The translations under genes were made by a program, and so were the position numbers. From Mesorhizobium sp. CA8 (GTDB taxonomy: Bacteria > Pseudomonadota > Alphaproteobacteria > Rhizobiales > Rhizobiaceae), in contig NZ_JAIUHG010000005.1 in the NCBI RefSeq assembly GCF_020164955.1, positions 62,001 through 126,000 of the forward strand: a stretch of 64,000 bases of DNA, in the 5' to 3' direction. Below the pieces are notes generated by a model that saw nothing but the letters and a program-made list of their open reading frames with translations, had not been told where the DNA came from and ran no database searches. Every line of letters begins with the position of its first letter. Positions within the stretch are counted from its first letter, which is position 1. Below, piece after piece: positions 38,501 through 46,362 of this stretch.

Positions 38501-38806
38501 GCTCGCGCCATCGACCATGACGCCTCGATCGAGCTCTGGAACCGTTACCGCCGCGGTGAGCGCGACGTCTTCACGCGCCGCCTCTACACGCTCAAGGGCC
38601 AGCAGACCTTCGACGAGATCCGTCGCAAGTATCAGGCCGAGGCGGAATTCCGTGCCGCGGTCGACCGCTACTGCGAGGATTTCGAAAAGCTGCTCAAGGA
38701 TGTCTCGCGCAACGACCGCGACAACATCATGGCCCAGACTTATCTGACCTCCGACACCGGCAAGGTCTACACCATGCTGGCCCATGCCAGCGGCCGGCTG
38801 CACTGA
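32600..38806 (+). CDS. rgsE: growth pole ring protein GPR/RgsE homologue, giant coiled-coil membrane protein
   Basis: This 2068-residue protein matches the size and plan of the rhizobial growth pole ring proteins (GPR of Agrobacterium, RgsE of Sinorhizobium), which form a polar ring needed for unipolar growth and rod shape. It has a disordered Pro-rich N-terminus, two transmembrane helices (about 127-152 and 167-192) and some 1600 residues of apolipoprotein-like coiled coil. That is followed by a Pro/Ala-rich linker (about 1840-1950) and a conserved C-terminal domain from HVMESLNSLSVDIARAI to LAHASGRLH. The coiled coil contains 36- and 29-residue units (listed separately). No assignment rests on residue-level activity; it is by architecture. 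A strong terminator follows. Confidence 0.88.
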   Translation: MAKKPTTTKSLENDVAAELEKALDLDLAGDEGGLDMAASMEDLEAQISAAADELAREGRSHRAEPANNPQPPKAPAAKPADLRPIEPRNGQPSGFTPPAGFTPANDDRQKDYKTLLHSLNRRASSTVYWVIAFISLAWIAGAGGLANLLFGPGIWKIRTFDQFFARPELIGLVVAAIVPVILFWAFAAMIRRAQEMRLAAQSMTEVAFRLAEPENLAQDRVMMIGQAVRREVAAMGEGIERTLARAVELETLVHGEVSQLERSYSENEARIRSLVDGLGSEREAVITHAERVRASIASAHETLRDEIGSASDIIRDSILNASTKLSMTINNSGDTLIDRINESSTSIFDSVESRLDSITDRLSTSGEAFASLLDTRIAKLTDTTDGLTRSLTDLLDDRTNGMVSLLGGAARTLNSEFEASLSGIERTLAERGQALISEFQTRAEALDTGTQKLNAALEARARQINETMVERAKEIAHAFAESKDTLSAMIDQGKTQIGADMADIISSTSSMLEARATDFAGRMEAARHVVSRSFDSDIQRLADARVGIEEAVENHSRALSESRERMAAAMQEDLAKFAEGRAAIDAAVTNQVQKLAEGRGLISRALEEDLRKVNESRAAIDASLGSHLEQLEQGRNRLSQALNEDSGRLVEARTMIDEMVAGHVGKLAEGRNILARALEADLGKLQDSRASIDGLVAGQVEKIAEGRAVLAKALETDIVGIRSLIETHSTKLAEDRGELSRALESDLSGIRGLIDSHAGKLAEDRSLLSQTLEADLAKLAESRASIDGLVAGQVEKLAEGRDILKRALEADLSTIKGAIAGHSDKVLEDRSQLSKALEADLQAVSGAIADHQNRLVQDRSVLSKSLEDDLAKLAESRSSIDGLVAGQVEKLAEGRDILKRALEADLNTIQGAIVDHSQKITDHRAELSRALEADMANASGLMQTHADQLSQNRATLSKALEDDLAKLAESRAGIDGLVSGQVEKLAEGRDILKRALEADLAKLAESRASIDGLVAGQVEKLAEGRDILTRALEADLAKLAESRSGIDGLVAGQVEKLAEGRDILKRALEADLQKLTESRSEIDNVIAGHVGKLAEGRDMLARALEDDLAKLADARKDVDRSVSGHIDQIAARSGDISAAIAADVEKIEQAFSRQTGVIEERAGTMERALSTGVDNVRGVLEKTAVFVAGALRDKVMEITSTLHEQAGAAFSDADRKIAERAEQTSAALLARAEDIAQAFEAADRRLHERAQDTSNMLMARADDASNALMARAEETADKLATRAGEIANTFDAADQKLVARAVETAQSLAARAGDILRNFEGADERLSMRISESAEALAARATDLGRIFDSADQQLMARIAEGSEALSARAGEIGRIFDDADNRLVSRIASTSSTIGEHADTIVGAFAATEQRVADRARQTGQELAVHAREIEQALAGADERLAASAAAAASRVEDQVASVENRLAYSAETMGQKLNEQVSSAEAQLISRANVIAETFTAVGQHIGQSTNEAARTIGANTRELNTMLAARSAEMARILDETAKPLVERFAQGGSELQRSMEEVAERAAEKLRSENTNLVNALASRTAETLSAVEGARSSLADSVADLIGRMTTSSAQLGQLIEQAAVNLGQVEERLSGSTQSFAATTEKAAQTFASSARLVDSNTTRLTDLSSATLREVASIATKFDEHSRLLSSASNLLSSAQSNLEHTLERQSSLEDLAVGLVKKSEDLEKVMRSFESLVGQTMQTAEGRTMESAEKIRTTIAEVVDSATRRFADATEEMRRTASSIKSELDLTRAELKKGVIEMPEEAKESTSAIRRAVAEQINALKELSDIVAKSGRSGSSEQGEPRGLRPASQAPARAAEPPLRRTPAPQSQPQPQPVSRAPEAPLAETTLRGTLDLERPAEAPRRENGKTSPQGGWVRDLLTNASREEELRPAAPAEAPRPTPAQRSPLHVMESLNSLSVDIARAIDHDASIELWNRYRRGERDVFTRRLYTLKGQQTFDEIRRKYQAEAEFRAAVDRYCEDFEKLLKDVSRNDRDNIMAQTYLTSDTGKVYTMLAHASGRLH
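34316..36025 (+). repeat. array of 36- and 29-residue coiled-coil units in GPR
   Basis: Seventeen tandem units start with an acidic Asp (DLAKLAESR...). Reading the protein from residue 573, lengths in order are 36 four times, 29-29, 36, 29-29, 36, 29-29, then 36 five times (the last degenerate). The 36-residue core is SIDGLVAGQVEKLAEGRD. At DNA level units are 108 or 87 bp with long near-identical stretches, so recombination between them is likely. Confidence 0.88.
36401..36922 (+). repeat. second array: six 29-residue units in GPR
   Basis: Six units of exactly 29 codons follow the pattern Lx-AR-xE-x-A-x-L-AARAGxIxRxFDxADxR. They differ in sequence from the first array but share the 29-residue length. 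Confidence 0.82.
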
Positions 38807-38829
38807 CGCCGCCAAGCGGAATCAGAACT

Positions 38830-38857
38830 AAAAAGGCGGGTCTCGACCCGCCTTTTT
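38830..38857. terminator. intrinsic terminator after GPR gene
   Basis: AAAAAGGCGGGTC / GACCCGCCTTTTT is a perfect inverted repeat; in practice an 11 bp stem with a TCTCGA loop and a T5 tail. It sits between convergent GPR and the lipoprotein gene and can work in both directions. Confidence 0.9.
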
Positions 38858-38893
38858 CATGTCGATGATTTCGATTGTCGGCTTGGCCCGAGC

Positions 38894-39505
38894 TCAGATC
38901 GTCGAATCCGTCCAGCGGACGATGTCCTTCGCCGCCTGTCCAAAGGCGCTGTCCAAGGCGTCGACATAAGCCGCATTGCCGCCGCCGGAGACCGGCGCGC
39001 TCGCGGTGAAGCTCTTCGAAGCGCGCACCTCTCCATTGCGGTCGTTCAGGATGCGCACGAACAGATCGACATCGGCATGCTCGCCACCATCGACGCGCAC
39101 CTCGAAGGAGCGCACCTCGACGATGATCTGGTAGTCGATCGCCAGCCCCTCACCCGGCTTGCCGACGCCGGCAAAGCTGCCGGAGCGCTGGAAGGTTTCG
39201 GCCAGCCTTGCCTGGACGATCAGCGGCAGCCGGTCCGCCCATTGCGCGCCCTTCAGGAACTGGATCGACCGGTCGGAAGGCCTGATGACAATGTTCTGGC
39301 TATCCAGCGCCTTGAGCGCCGACGGCTGGGCGATCAGGATCTGGCGACGGCTGTGGGCACGCACGTCGACCGACGGCGCCGACAATTCGAACGTGTCGAG
39401 CGGCGCCGGCTTGGCGCCCAATGCCGCGCAGCCGGCAAGCGCAAGCACCAGCAATGCTGCCGCGGATGATCTGAAAGTCCCCGCCACCACCCTCACCGAC
39501 TTCAC
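38894..39505 (-). CDS. ABC-type transport auxiliary lipoprotein (PqiC/LinJ-like)
   Basis: The 203-residue protein has a lipoprotein signal with lipobox LALAGC (Cys26). The body matches the ABC_trans_aux family: RRQILIAQPSALKALDSQNIV, then QWADRLPLIVQARLAETFQRSG. Members act with MCE/Mla transporters as outer-membrane or periplasmic partners. It is the last gene of the Mla-type operon, 79 bp after mlaD. The start is a GTG; nearby GTG codons make the exact start uncertain by a few residues. Confidence 0.85.
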   Translation of the reverse strand: MKSVRVVAGTFRSSAAALLVLALAGCAALGAKPAPLDTFELSAPSVDVRAHSRRQILIAQPSALKALDSQNIVIRPSDRSIQFLKGAQWADRLPLIVQARLAETFQRSGSFAGVGKPGEGLAIDYQIIVEVRSFEVRVDGGEHADVDLFVRILNDRNGEVRASKSFTASAPVSGGGNAAYVDALDSAFGQAAKDIVRWTDSTI

Positions 39506-39584
39506 GCCTGATCCCCGTCATCCCCGGATCTTACGATCAACCCGCATTTGCAGTTTATTTTCTTGGCTGTCGCGGCAGCCGAAG

Positions 39585-40958
39585 TCAACGCCGCGCCCTA
39601 CCATCGAACTGCCGGACCTCGCCGGCGCCGCCGGACAGAATGCGCTGCGGATTGCGGCTGAGATCGGTTACCGCTTCCTCGATGCGATTAATCGAGCGCC
39701 GGCTGTCCTGCACCAGCCCCTGCACGTTCTGCAGGCCCTGGCCGGAGAAGCGCGACAGGTTGTCCACGATGGTGCCGAGGCGGGAGTTCAGCGTGTCGGC
39801 CACCTGCTTGAAGGATTTCAATGTGGCCCTGGCATCGGCCATCACGCCGTTGGCCTCGCCGGAGCCGAGGAGATTGTCGACCTTTTCGAGGATGCCATCG
39901 ACGCGCACCGAAGCGTCGTTGAGGCGCTGCGCAAGCTGGCGGGCATTCCTGATCGTATCGTTGATGTCATCGGAGCGGCTGGCGATCTTGTCGGTGACCT
40001 TGGCTATGTCGGCAGCCGCCTTGTTGGCGCTGTCGCTCGCCTTCTGGATATTGGCGAGCGCGGTGCGGACGTCATTCGGATCAATGCCGTCGAGCACGCC
40101 GTTGACCCTGGCCAACGTGCCCTGTGTCTGCTTGGCGAAATCGTTGATCGAGCCGACCGCCGTGTTGACGTTGCCGATGACGGTATCGAACTGCTTCGAG
40201 GTCTCCTTCAGGTTCGCCGTCACCGTATCGACATTGGCCACGATGCTCTTGATCTGGTCCTTGTCGACGGAATTGAGCAAGCCTTCGGCCGCCTTCAGCG
40301 TGCTGTCGAGCCGGCCCGAGACATTCTTCAGCTGATCCGAAAGTGAGCTCACCGCCGACAGGAACTTGTCGATGCCGTCGGAGTTCTTGGCCAGCGCGTC
40401 CGAGAAGGTCTCGACGTTCTTGACCGTCTGCGTCAGCGGGCCGCGAACGTCCTTGGTGAAGCCTTCGAGCTCGCTCAGCACCTTGTCGGCGCGTGTGAAG
40501 ATGTTCTGCGCCGTCTGCAGAAGGTTAGTGACCGCCGACGGATTGGCGGTAATCTCGGGGATCCTGCCCTCTTTCTCCGCCTCGTCGAGCAGCTTCGCTT
40601 CCTTGGGGTCGGCGCCCCGGAGTTCGATATTGGCTTGGCCGGTCAAGCCGGCCAGCCCGATATCGGCCTGTGTCGACTTGGTGATCGGCGTCATGCGGTC
40701 AATCTCGGTATCGGCGATGGCCACCGTCGGATTGTCGACGTCGATGTAAACCCGTTTGACGTCACCGACCTTGACGCCGTTGAACAGCACGAAGCTGCCG
40801 CGGCCGAGACCTGAGGCCGAACCCGGAATGCGCACGCGCAGCATTGCCGTTTCGCCCCTTTCGCCGATCGCCGCTGTCCAATAGACGAAGGCGAAGGCCG
40901 CCAGGATCGCACCCAGCGTGAAGATGCCGACAATAATGTAGTTGGCTCTTGTTTCCAT
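39585..40958 (-). CDS. mlaD: MCE-domain lipid transport protein, MlaD type
   Basis: The 457-residue protein has one N-terminal transmembrane helix (about residues 7-28), an MCE domain (about 38-116; IPGSASGLGRGSFVLFNGVKVG and AGLTGQANIELRG) and a long helical tail of about 300 residues ending in a basic region. The tail is much longer than E. coli MlaD and could form a periplasm-spanning coil. The protein should form a hexamer that carries lipids between membranes with MlaE and MlaF. It starts 14 bp after the mlaF stop. Confidence 0.9.
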   Translation of the reverse strand: METRANYIIVGIFTLGAILAAFAFVYWTAAIGERGETAMLRVRIPGSASGLGRGSFVLFNGVKVGDVKRVYIDVDNPTVAIADTEIDRMTPITKSTQADIGLAGLTGQANIELRGADPKEAKLLDEAEKEGRIPEITANPSAVTNLLQTAQNIFTRADKVLSELEGFTKDVRGPLTQTVKNVETFSDALAKNSDGIDKFLSAVSSLSDQLKNVSGRLDSTLKAAEGLLNSVDKDQIKSIVANVDTVTANLKETSKQFDTVIGNVNTAVGSINDFAKQTQGTLARVNGVLDGIDPNDVRTALANIQKASDSANKAAADIAKVTDKIASRSDDINDTIRNARQLAQRLNDASVRVDGILEKVDNLLGSGEANGVMADARATLKSFKQVADTLNSRLGTIVDNLSRFSGQGLQNVQGLVQDSRRSINRIEEAVTDLSRNPQRILSGGAGEVRQFDGRARR

Positions 40959-40972
40959 CGCCCCACTTATGG

Positions 40973-41785
40973 CTATGCGCGCGCCGCAAGATCAAGTTGC
41001 CGCGCGCGTTTTCCGCGGAAATAGGATTTCACCCACGGCTCCTCGCTCTTCAGCATGTCGTCGATCGTACCCTCGACCAGCACCCTCTTCTTGCCGAGCA
41101 CCGCCACGTGGTCGCAGGCGGTGAACAGCGTGTCGAGATCGTGCGTGACCATGTAGACCGTCAGATCCATGGTGTCGCGGAGCTTGACGACCAACTCGTC
41201 GAATTCGGCCGCGCTGATCGGATCGAGCCCCGATGTCGGCTCGTCGAGAAAGACGATGTCCGGATCGAGCGCCAGCGCACGCGCCAGCGCCGCGCGCTTG
41301 ATCATGCCGCCGGACAGCTCGGAGGGAAATTTCTGTGCCGCGTCGGCCGGCAACCCGACCAGCTCGATCTTGAGCATGGCGAGTTCGTCCATCAGCGCCC
41401 TGGGCAGGTCGAGATATTCACGCATCGGCACCTGCACGTTTTCCAGCACCGTCAGCGCCGAAAACAGCGCGCCATGTTGGAAAAGGACGCCGAGCCGCAT
41501 GTCGATGCGCAGGCGGTCCGCGTCGCTTGCCTTGTCGACGTCGACGCCGAACAGGCTGATCGTCCCCGATTGCTTCGGCATCAGTCCCAATATCGTGCGC
41601 AACAGCACCGATTTGCCGGCGCCCGAAGCGCCGACGAAGCCGAGGATTTCCCCGCGCTTGATGTCGAGCGAAAGCTTGTCGAGGATCAGCTTGTCGTCGA
41701 TGGCGACGGTGACGTCGCGCACCGAAAGCACGATTTCGTCGTCGTTCGCGTCCCCCGCTGCCGTTGCGCCGTTGCCATTCGCCAT
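40973..41785 (-). CDS. mlaF: Mla-type ABC transporter ATP-binding protein
   Basis: The 270-residue ATPase has Walker A GASGAGKS (residues 52-59), the Mla-specific signature LSGGMIKRAALARA, Walker B IVFLDEPTSGLDP and the D-loop region. It powers lipid transport through the MlaE permease. There is a 1 bp gap to the mlaE stop, so the two are coupled. In some bacteria a small STAS protein (MlaB) regulates MlaF; here the STAS domain is fused to the permease. Confidence 0.92.
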   Translation of the reverse strand: MANGNGATAAGDANDDEIVLSVRDVTVAIDDKLILDKLSLDIKRGEILGFVGASGAGKSVLLRTILGLMPKQSGTISLFGVDVDKASDADRLRIDMRLGVLFQHGALFSALTVLENVQVPMREYLDLPRALMDELAMLKIELVGLPADAAQKFPSELSGGMIKRAALARALALDPDIVFLDEPTSGLDPISAAEFDELVVKLRDTMDLTVYMVTHDLDTLFTACDHVAVLGKKRVLVEGTIDDMLKSEEPWVKSYFRGKRARQLDLAARA

Positions 41786-41786
41786 C

Positions 41787-42974
41787 TCAGAACCCGATCG
41801 CTGCGTAGAACATGGCGAAAAGCCCGTCGAGGATGATAACGACGAAGATCGACTTCACCACCGACGCGGTGACGTGCAGGCCGAGCGATTCGGCGCTGCC
41901 GCCGACCTTCATGCCTTCGACCGATGCGATGATGCCGATGATCAGGGCCATGAACGGCGCCTTGATCAGGCCGGCAAAGATGGTGCTGAGATCGATGGCG
42001 ACGCGCAGCCTGTCGATGAACGCGGCCGGCGGGATATCGGAATAAAGCCAGGCGGCGACGATACCGCCGCCAAGAGCTGCGAAATTGGCGATGATGGTGA
42101 GGCAAGGCAGCCCGATCACCAGCGCGACGAGCCGCGGAAAGACCAGCACGCCGATCGGATTGAGGCCGATCACCTTCAGCGCGTCGACCTCCTCGCGCAT
42201 CTTCATCGAGCCGATCTCGGCGGTGATGGCGCTGCCTGAACGTCCGGCGAGCATGATCGCCGTCATCAGCACGCCGAGTTCGCGCAAGATCAGCACGCCG
42301 ACGAGGTCGACGACGAAGATGTTGGCGCCGAAATAGCTGAGCTGATAGGCGCCCTGCTGGGCGACGATAGCGCCGACGATGGCCGACATCAGCACCACCA
42401 CCGGTATGGCGCCGACGCCCATGCGATCGATCTGGTTGAAGATAGCGGCGGGATTGACCGCGTGACCGCGCCCGAGTTTCATCTGCGCGCCGCGGATCGT
42501 GGCGCCGAGGATGTTCATCGAGGCCAGGAAATCGTCGCGCATCTCATAGACGCGGCGGCCGACCAATTCCAGCGCGCGCAGGATGATGTTGGGCGGGCCG
42601 GCCGGTCCCGATTCGGGCTCGCGGCGGACCGCGTCGCCGACCGCACCGAGCAGGATCGAGGCGATCTCGCTCTGACCCTGCAAATGGACCTCGGTGCCCT
42701 TCTTCTCGAAGGCGCTGGCCAGCCGATCGATCAGCCAGGCGCCGGCCGTGTCCATCTTTTCGATGTGGGAAAGGTCGAGCACCAGCTGTTTCGCGCCGCT
42801 TCTCTGCTCGATCTTGCGCATGTCGGCATCGACCGCCGCAACGGTGCGCGTCGTCCACACGCCTGAGAAGGCGCAACCCAGGACCCCGCCTTCCTCGCCG
42901 ACGGCAACACGCGGCCGGTGCTCGGCCTCCTTGGCGGCCTCGCCGCTTGCGTCGCGTTTGCGGATGGTCAACAT
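41787..42974 (-). CDS. mlaE: STAS-MlaE fusion lipid transport permease
   Basis: The 395-residue protein joins an N-terminal STAS-like domain (about residues 25-115; VLDLSHIEKMDTAGAWLIDRL is the MlaB-type core) to an MlaE permease domain (about 140-395; GAIVAQQGAYQLSYFGA, LAGRSGSAITAEIGSMKMREEVDAL). In E. coli the STAS protein MlaB is separate and stabilises MlaF. The start MLTIRKRD follows AGGAC; an upstream open stretch lacks support. It is the first gene of the operon mlaE-mlaF-mlaD-lipoprotein and is divergent from the epimerase gene. Confidence 0.9.
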   Translation of the reverse strand: MLTIRKRDASGEAAKEAEHRPRVAVGEEGGVLGCAFSGVWTTRTVAAVDADMRKIEQRSGAKQLVLDLSHIEKMDTAGAWLIDRLASAFEKKGTEVHLQGQSEIASILLGAVGDAVRREPESGPAGPPNIILRALELVGRRVYEMRDDFLASMNILGATIRGAQMKLGRGHAVNPAAIFNQIDRMGVGAIPVVVLMSAIVGAIVAQQGAYQLSYFGANIFVVDLVGVLILRELGVLMTAIMLAGRSGSAITAEIGSMKMREEVDALKVIGLNPIGVLVFPRLVALVIGLPCLTIIANFAALGGGIVAAWLYSDIPPAAFIDRLRVAIDLSTIFAGLIKAPFMALIIGIIASVEGMKVGGSAESLGLHVTASVVKSIFVVIILDGLFAMFYAAIGF

Positions 42975-43051
42975 GGCGTCCTGTTTAGCCTGACGGGACT
43001 GGCGTGTCGATTTGCCGGCAGACCGGTGTCGCACAGCCGGAGAAGAAAATT

Positions 43052-44035
43052 ATGGCGCGTGTCATTTCGGTCGAAATGGAGCGATTCCCGATCGCCGGCA
43101 CCTTCACCATCTCACGCGGATCCAAAACCGAGGCCGAAGTCATCACCGTAACGATCACCGACAGGGGACGTTCCGGGCGCGGCGAGTGCGTGCCTTACAA
43201 GCGTTACGGCGAGACCATGGAGGGGGTGCGCGCGGCCATCGAGGCCATGCGCGATCCGATCATCGCCGGCATCGACCGGACCGCTCTGCTCGCTGCGATG
43301 CCCGCGGGCGCTGCGCGAAACGCCATCGACTGCGCCCTTTGGGACCTGGAAGCCAAGCTGACTGGCACGCCCGTGGCGGCGGCGATCGGGGTTCTTCCGA
43401 CGAGGCCGCTGGAAACCGCCTACACGCTGTCGCTCGCCGAGCCGGAGGCCATGGCGGCGCAAGCGCGCGCCAATGCCACGCGGCCTCTGCTCAAGGTCAA
43501 GATCGGCGGCGACAACGACATGGCGAGGATTCGCGCCGTAACGGAGGCCGCTCCCGAAAGCCGCATCATCCTCGACGCCAATGAGGGCTGGACCGACGAA
43601 ACTGTCGAGGCGAACCTTGCCTTCGCCGCCCAACACGGTATCGCGCTGGTCGAACAGCCGCTGCCGGCGGGCCACGACGAGATCCTGCGCCGGATCGCGC
43701 ATCCGGTGCCGGTCTGCGCCGACGAAAGCGTGCATGCGGCGAAGGACCTCGATGCGCTGGTCGGCCTCTATGATGCCGTCAACATCAAGCTCGACAAATC
43801 CGGCGGCCTGACAGAGGCATTGAAATTGCGCGACCGCGCGCGCGATCTCGGCTTCGGCATCATGGTAGGCTGCATGGTCGGCACCTCGCTCGCCATGGCG
43901 CCGGCCGTGCTGCTCGCGCAGGATGCCGACTTCGTCGACCTCGATGGCCCGCTGCTGCTGGCGCGGGATCGCGAGCCCGGCCTCGTCTACCGGGGATCGC
44001 TCGTTTCACCTCCTGACAGCGTGCTTTGGGGCTGA
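43052..44035 (+). CDS. dipeptide (L-Ala-D/L-Glu) epimerase, enolase superfamily
   Basis: The 327-residue enzyme has the muconate-lactonising subgroup residues: Lys148 and Lys150 in LLKVKIGG, metal ligands Asp175 (ILDANEGW), Glu201 (VEQPLP) and Asp224 (CADES), and Lys246 in VNIKLDKSGG. This pattern fits L-Ala-D/L-Glu epimerases such as YcjG, used in recycling murein peptides. The exact dipeptide specificity cannot be read. A GGAGAA precedes the ATG. Its last 30 bp overlap the end of the convergent MFS gene. Confidence 0.87.
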   Translation: MARVISVEMERFPIAGTFTISRGSKTEAEVITVTITDRGRSGRGECVPYKRYGETMEGVRAAIEAMRDPIIAGIDRTALLAAMPAGAARNAIDCALWDLEAKLTGTPVAAAIGVLPTRPLETAYTLSLAEPEAMAAQARANATRPLLKVKIGGDNDMARIRAVTEAAPESRIILDANEGWTDETVEANLAFAAQHGIALVEQPLPAGHDEILRRIAHPVPVCADESVHAAKDLDALVGLYDAVNIKLDKSGGLTEALKLRDRARDLGFGIMVGCMVGTSLAMAPAVLLAQDADFVDLDGPLLLARDREPGLVYRGSLVSPPDSVLWG

Positions 44036-45220
44036 GCGGGAAGCGAGGCCTATCAGCGCCACGCCGATGATCGCAATCGGGATCATCGCCCAGAAACCGT
44101 CGAGGCCCAGGCGATCATAGAGCGGGCCGGAGGTGAGCGTCACCGCCGCCATGAAGAAGCCGTTGAAGAAATAGGCAATGCCTTGCGCCGCACCCGTGCG
44201 CTCCTCGGAGACCGTTTCGCCGATCATCTTCTGCAGGCCGATCAATACCATTGCCACCGACACCGAATGCAGCGTCTGGACGCCGAAGAAGCCGGCAATG
44301 CCAAGCCCAAGCGGCCAAACCAGCGGAAAGGCGATCCAGCGCACGATCGAGCCGATACCGGCGATCACCATCACCCGGACCACCGAGATGGAAGCAAAAA
44401 TACGATTGAAAAACAGAAACATGCAGACCTCGGAGACCACGCCCCAGGCCCACAGCAGGCCAACGACGGAATCGCCGATGCCGATCGACTTCCAATAAAT
44501 CGATACGAAGCCGTAGAGAAAGGCGTGGCTGGCGGTGATGATGCCGACGCCGAGCGTGAAATAGAGGAAATAGGCGTTGAACAGGCTCGGCGCCTTATTC
44601 TGGATCTCGGTGGCCGACAGCGGCGAGGCCTTGCGAGGTCGCCCCATGCGCGGCGCCCATAACCCCGCGACCAGAGCCGCGCCGAGCGCGATGAAAATGA
44701 TGACCGGAACTGCCTGCGGGCCCGTGGCCGCCAGGATGAAGCCGCCCACGACATTGGCGCCGAGATAGGAGATCGAGCCCCATTTGCGCATCGCCGTGTA
44801 GTTCGAGCCGAAGCGGCGCACGCCCGACAGCGCCAGCGAATCGGCCATCGGCGAATGTGGCGTCCAGACGATCGTAAACAGCAGCGAGACGGCAAGCACG
44901 GTGGCGTAAGTGGCCGGCAGGAAGTAGCCGGCAGAGACGGCCATCGAGGCCGCAACCAGCACGATGTAGACATTGGCGCGGTCCTTCGCCCGATCGGCAA
45001 GCGCGGTCAGCATCGGCGTCGTCACCACGCGCAGGAACATCGGCGCCGCCAGGATGACGGCGATCTGCTCGGCATGAAATCCTTTCGCCTGCAGCCAGAG
45101 CGGAAAGTAAGGCAGATGCGTGCCCTGCGACACGAACAAGGTCGCGAAGATCAGGCTCATGCGCAGTTCGAAATGGCTGGGCTTGACGAGTTGCTCGGGC
45201 GATAGCGGGGGCAGCGACAT
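44006..45220 (-). CDS. MFS transporter (MFS_1_like/HcaT type)
   Basis: The 404-residue protein has twelve hydrophobic segments and the MFS_1_like pattern: FATLFVSQGTHLPYFPLWLQ in helix 1 and APMFLRVVTTPMLTALADR in loop 2-3. HcaT-type members are predicted importers of phenylpropionate-like acids, but the substrate is unknown. I used ATG 45220 instead of a TTG four codons upstream. It is convergent with and overlaps the epimerase gene by 30 bp; a 189 bp gene-free gap lies upstream. Confidence 0.82.
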   Translation of the reverse strand: MSLPPLSPEQLVKPSHFELRMSLIFATLFVSQGTHLPYFPLWLQAKGFHAEQIAVILAAPMFLRVVTTPMLTALADRAKDRANVYIVLVAASMAVSAGYFLPATYATVLAVSLLFTIVWTPHSPMADSLALSGVRRFGSNYTAMRKWGSISYLGANVVGGFILAATGPQAVPVIIFIALGAALVAGLWAPRMGRPRKASPLSATEIQNKAPSLFNAYFLYFTLGVGIITASHAFLYGFVSIYWKSIGIGDSVVGLLWAWGVVSEVCMFLFFNRIFASISVVRVMVIAGIGSIVRWIAFPLVWPLGLGIAGFFGVQTLHSVSVAMVLIGLQKMIGETVSEERTGAAQGIAYFFNGFFMAAVTLTSGPLYDRLGLDGFWAMIPIAIIGVALIGLASRSAPKHAVRR

Positions 45221-45409
45221 GAATCGATCCAATTTCGTTGCACCAAGCGTTCGTGCAACGCGTCTCGATCCCTAACATGCGGCAAAGCGCGGCGGAACTG
45301 GCTGGGCCAATCGATCAAGAGCAAAGCTGTTGACGAAAGCGGCCTGGAGCGAGAGCGCGCCCGAGGTCAGCGCGACGAGGAAACTGGCTGAATCGGGAAA
45401 AAGACAGCT

Positions 45410-46240
45410 TCAAGCCGCCTGAGCCGCCCTGCCCGTCAAGCCGATGATGTCGATCGGCACCAGCGCTTCATTGCCGGCCGACGCCTCGGGCAGCACATGC
45501 GCCCAGGTCAGGATCTCCATGCGGCCGTCAAAATGCTCGACCACCGCGGTGCAGCTTTCGACCCAGTCGCCGGTGTTGATGTACTGCACGTCGCCATAGC
45601 TTTCGATCGCGGCGTGATGGATGTGGCCGCAGATCACGCCATCGACATGCGAGCGCCGCGCTTCTTCGGAAAGCACCGTCTGGAACGAGCTGATGAAGTT
45701 CACCGCCTTCTTGACCTTGACCTTGGCCCATGACGAAAACGACCAGTAAGGCAGGCCGAGCAGGTGACGCAGCCTGGTCACGACACGGTTGATCAGCATC
45801 GCCGTGTCATAGGCATAGTCGCCGAGATAAGCGAGCCAGCGCTGGTTGTGCACCACCGTGTCGAACTGGTCGCCATGGATGACCAGCAGGCGCCGGCCGC
45901 CGGCGGTCTCGTGGATGGCGCGGTCGGCGACGACGATGCCGCCGAAATGCACGCCCTGGAACTGGCGGGCGAATTCGTCGTGATTGCCGGCGATATAGGT
46001 GATCGAAGCGCCCTTGCGCGCCTTTCGCAGCAGCTTCTGCACCACGTCGTTGTGGCTCTGCGGCCAATGCCAGTTGCGCCGCAGCCGCCAGCCGTCGACG
46101 ATATCGCCGACCAGATAGATGATTTCGGCATCGTGATGGCGCAGGAAATCGATCAGGAAATCGGCCTTGGCCGCTTTCGAGCCGAGATGCACGTCGGAAA
46201 TGAACAGTGCGCGGAAAGTGCGGGGCTCTGGGTCCGACAT
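45410..46240 (-). CDS. metallophosphoesterase, UDP-2,3-diacylglucosamine diphosphatase-like
   Basis: The 276-residue protein carries all calcineurin-type motifs in order: ISDVHLGS (DxH), GDIVDGW, GNHDE, IHGDQFD and CGHIHHA. It is annotated in rhizobia as LpxH-like, a lipid A enzyme. However, many alphaproteobacteria use LpxI for that step, so its true substrate may differ. Conserved RNWHWPQSHNDVVQKLLRK fits this subgroup. AAGGGG lies about 11 nt before the ATG; GTG at 46243 is an equally placed alternative. Confidence 0.8.
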   Translation of the reverse strand: MSDPEPRTFRALFISDVHLGSKAAKADFLIDFLRHHDAEIIYLVGDIVDGWRLRRNWHWPQSHNDVVQKLLRKARKGASITYIAGNHDEFARQFQGVHFGGIVVADRAIHETAGGRRLLVIHGDQFDTVVHNQRWLAYLGDYAYDTAMLINRVVTRLRHLLGLPYWSFSSWAKVKVKKAVNFISSFQTVLSEEARRSHVDGVICGHIHHAAIESYGDVQYINTGDWVESCTAVVEHFDGRMEILTWAHVLPEASAGNEALVPIDIIGLTGRAAQAA

Positions 46241-46362
46241 CACGATTTTACCCCTTTGCTTTGGCGTGCCTATGCCCCGATTCATGCAACAACCGTATGA
46301 CGGTTGCGGTTGGTCCAGCCCAGGCGCTAGCTTGCGCCGCCAACACATCAGGAGAAATCACC

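Noticed and set aside
32579..38815. Two very long minus-strand open frames (951 and 1116 codons) opposite the GPR gene
   Set aside because: They arise from high GC and the regular codon pattern of the plus-strand repeats. They have no ribosome sites and no family likeness.
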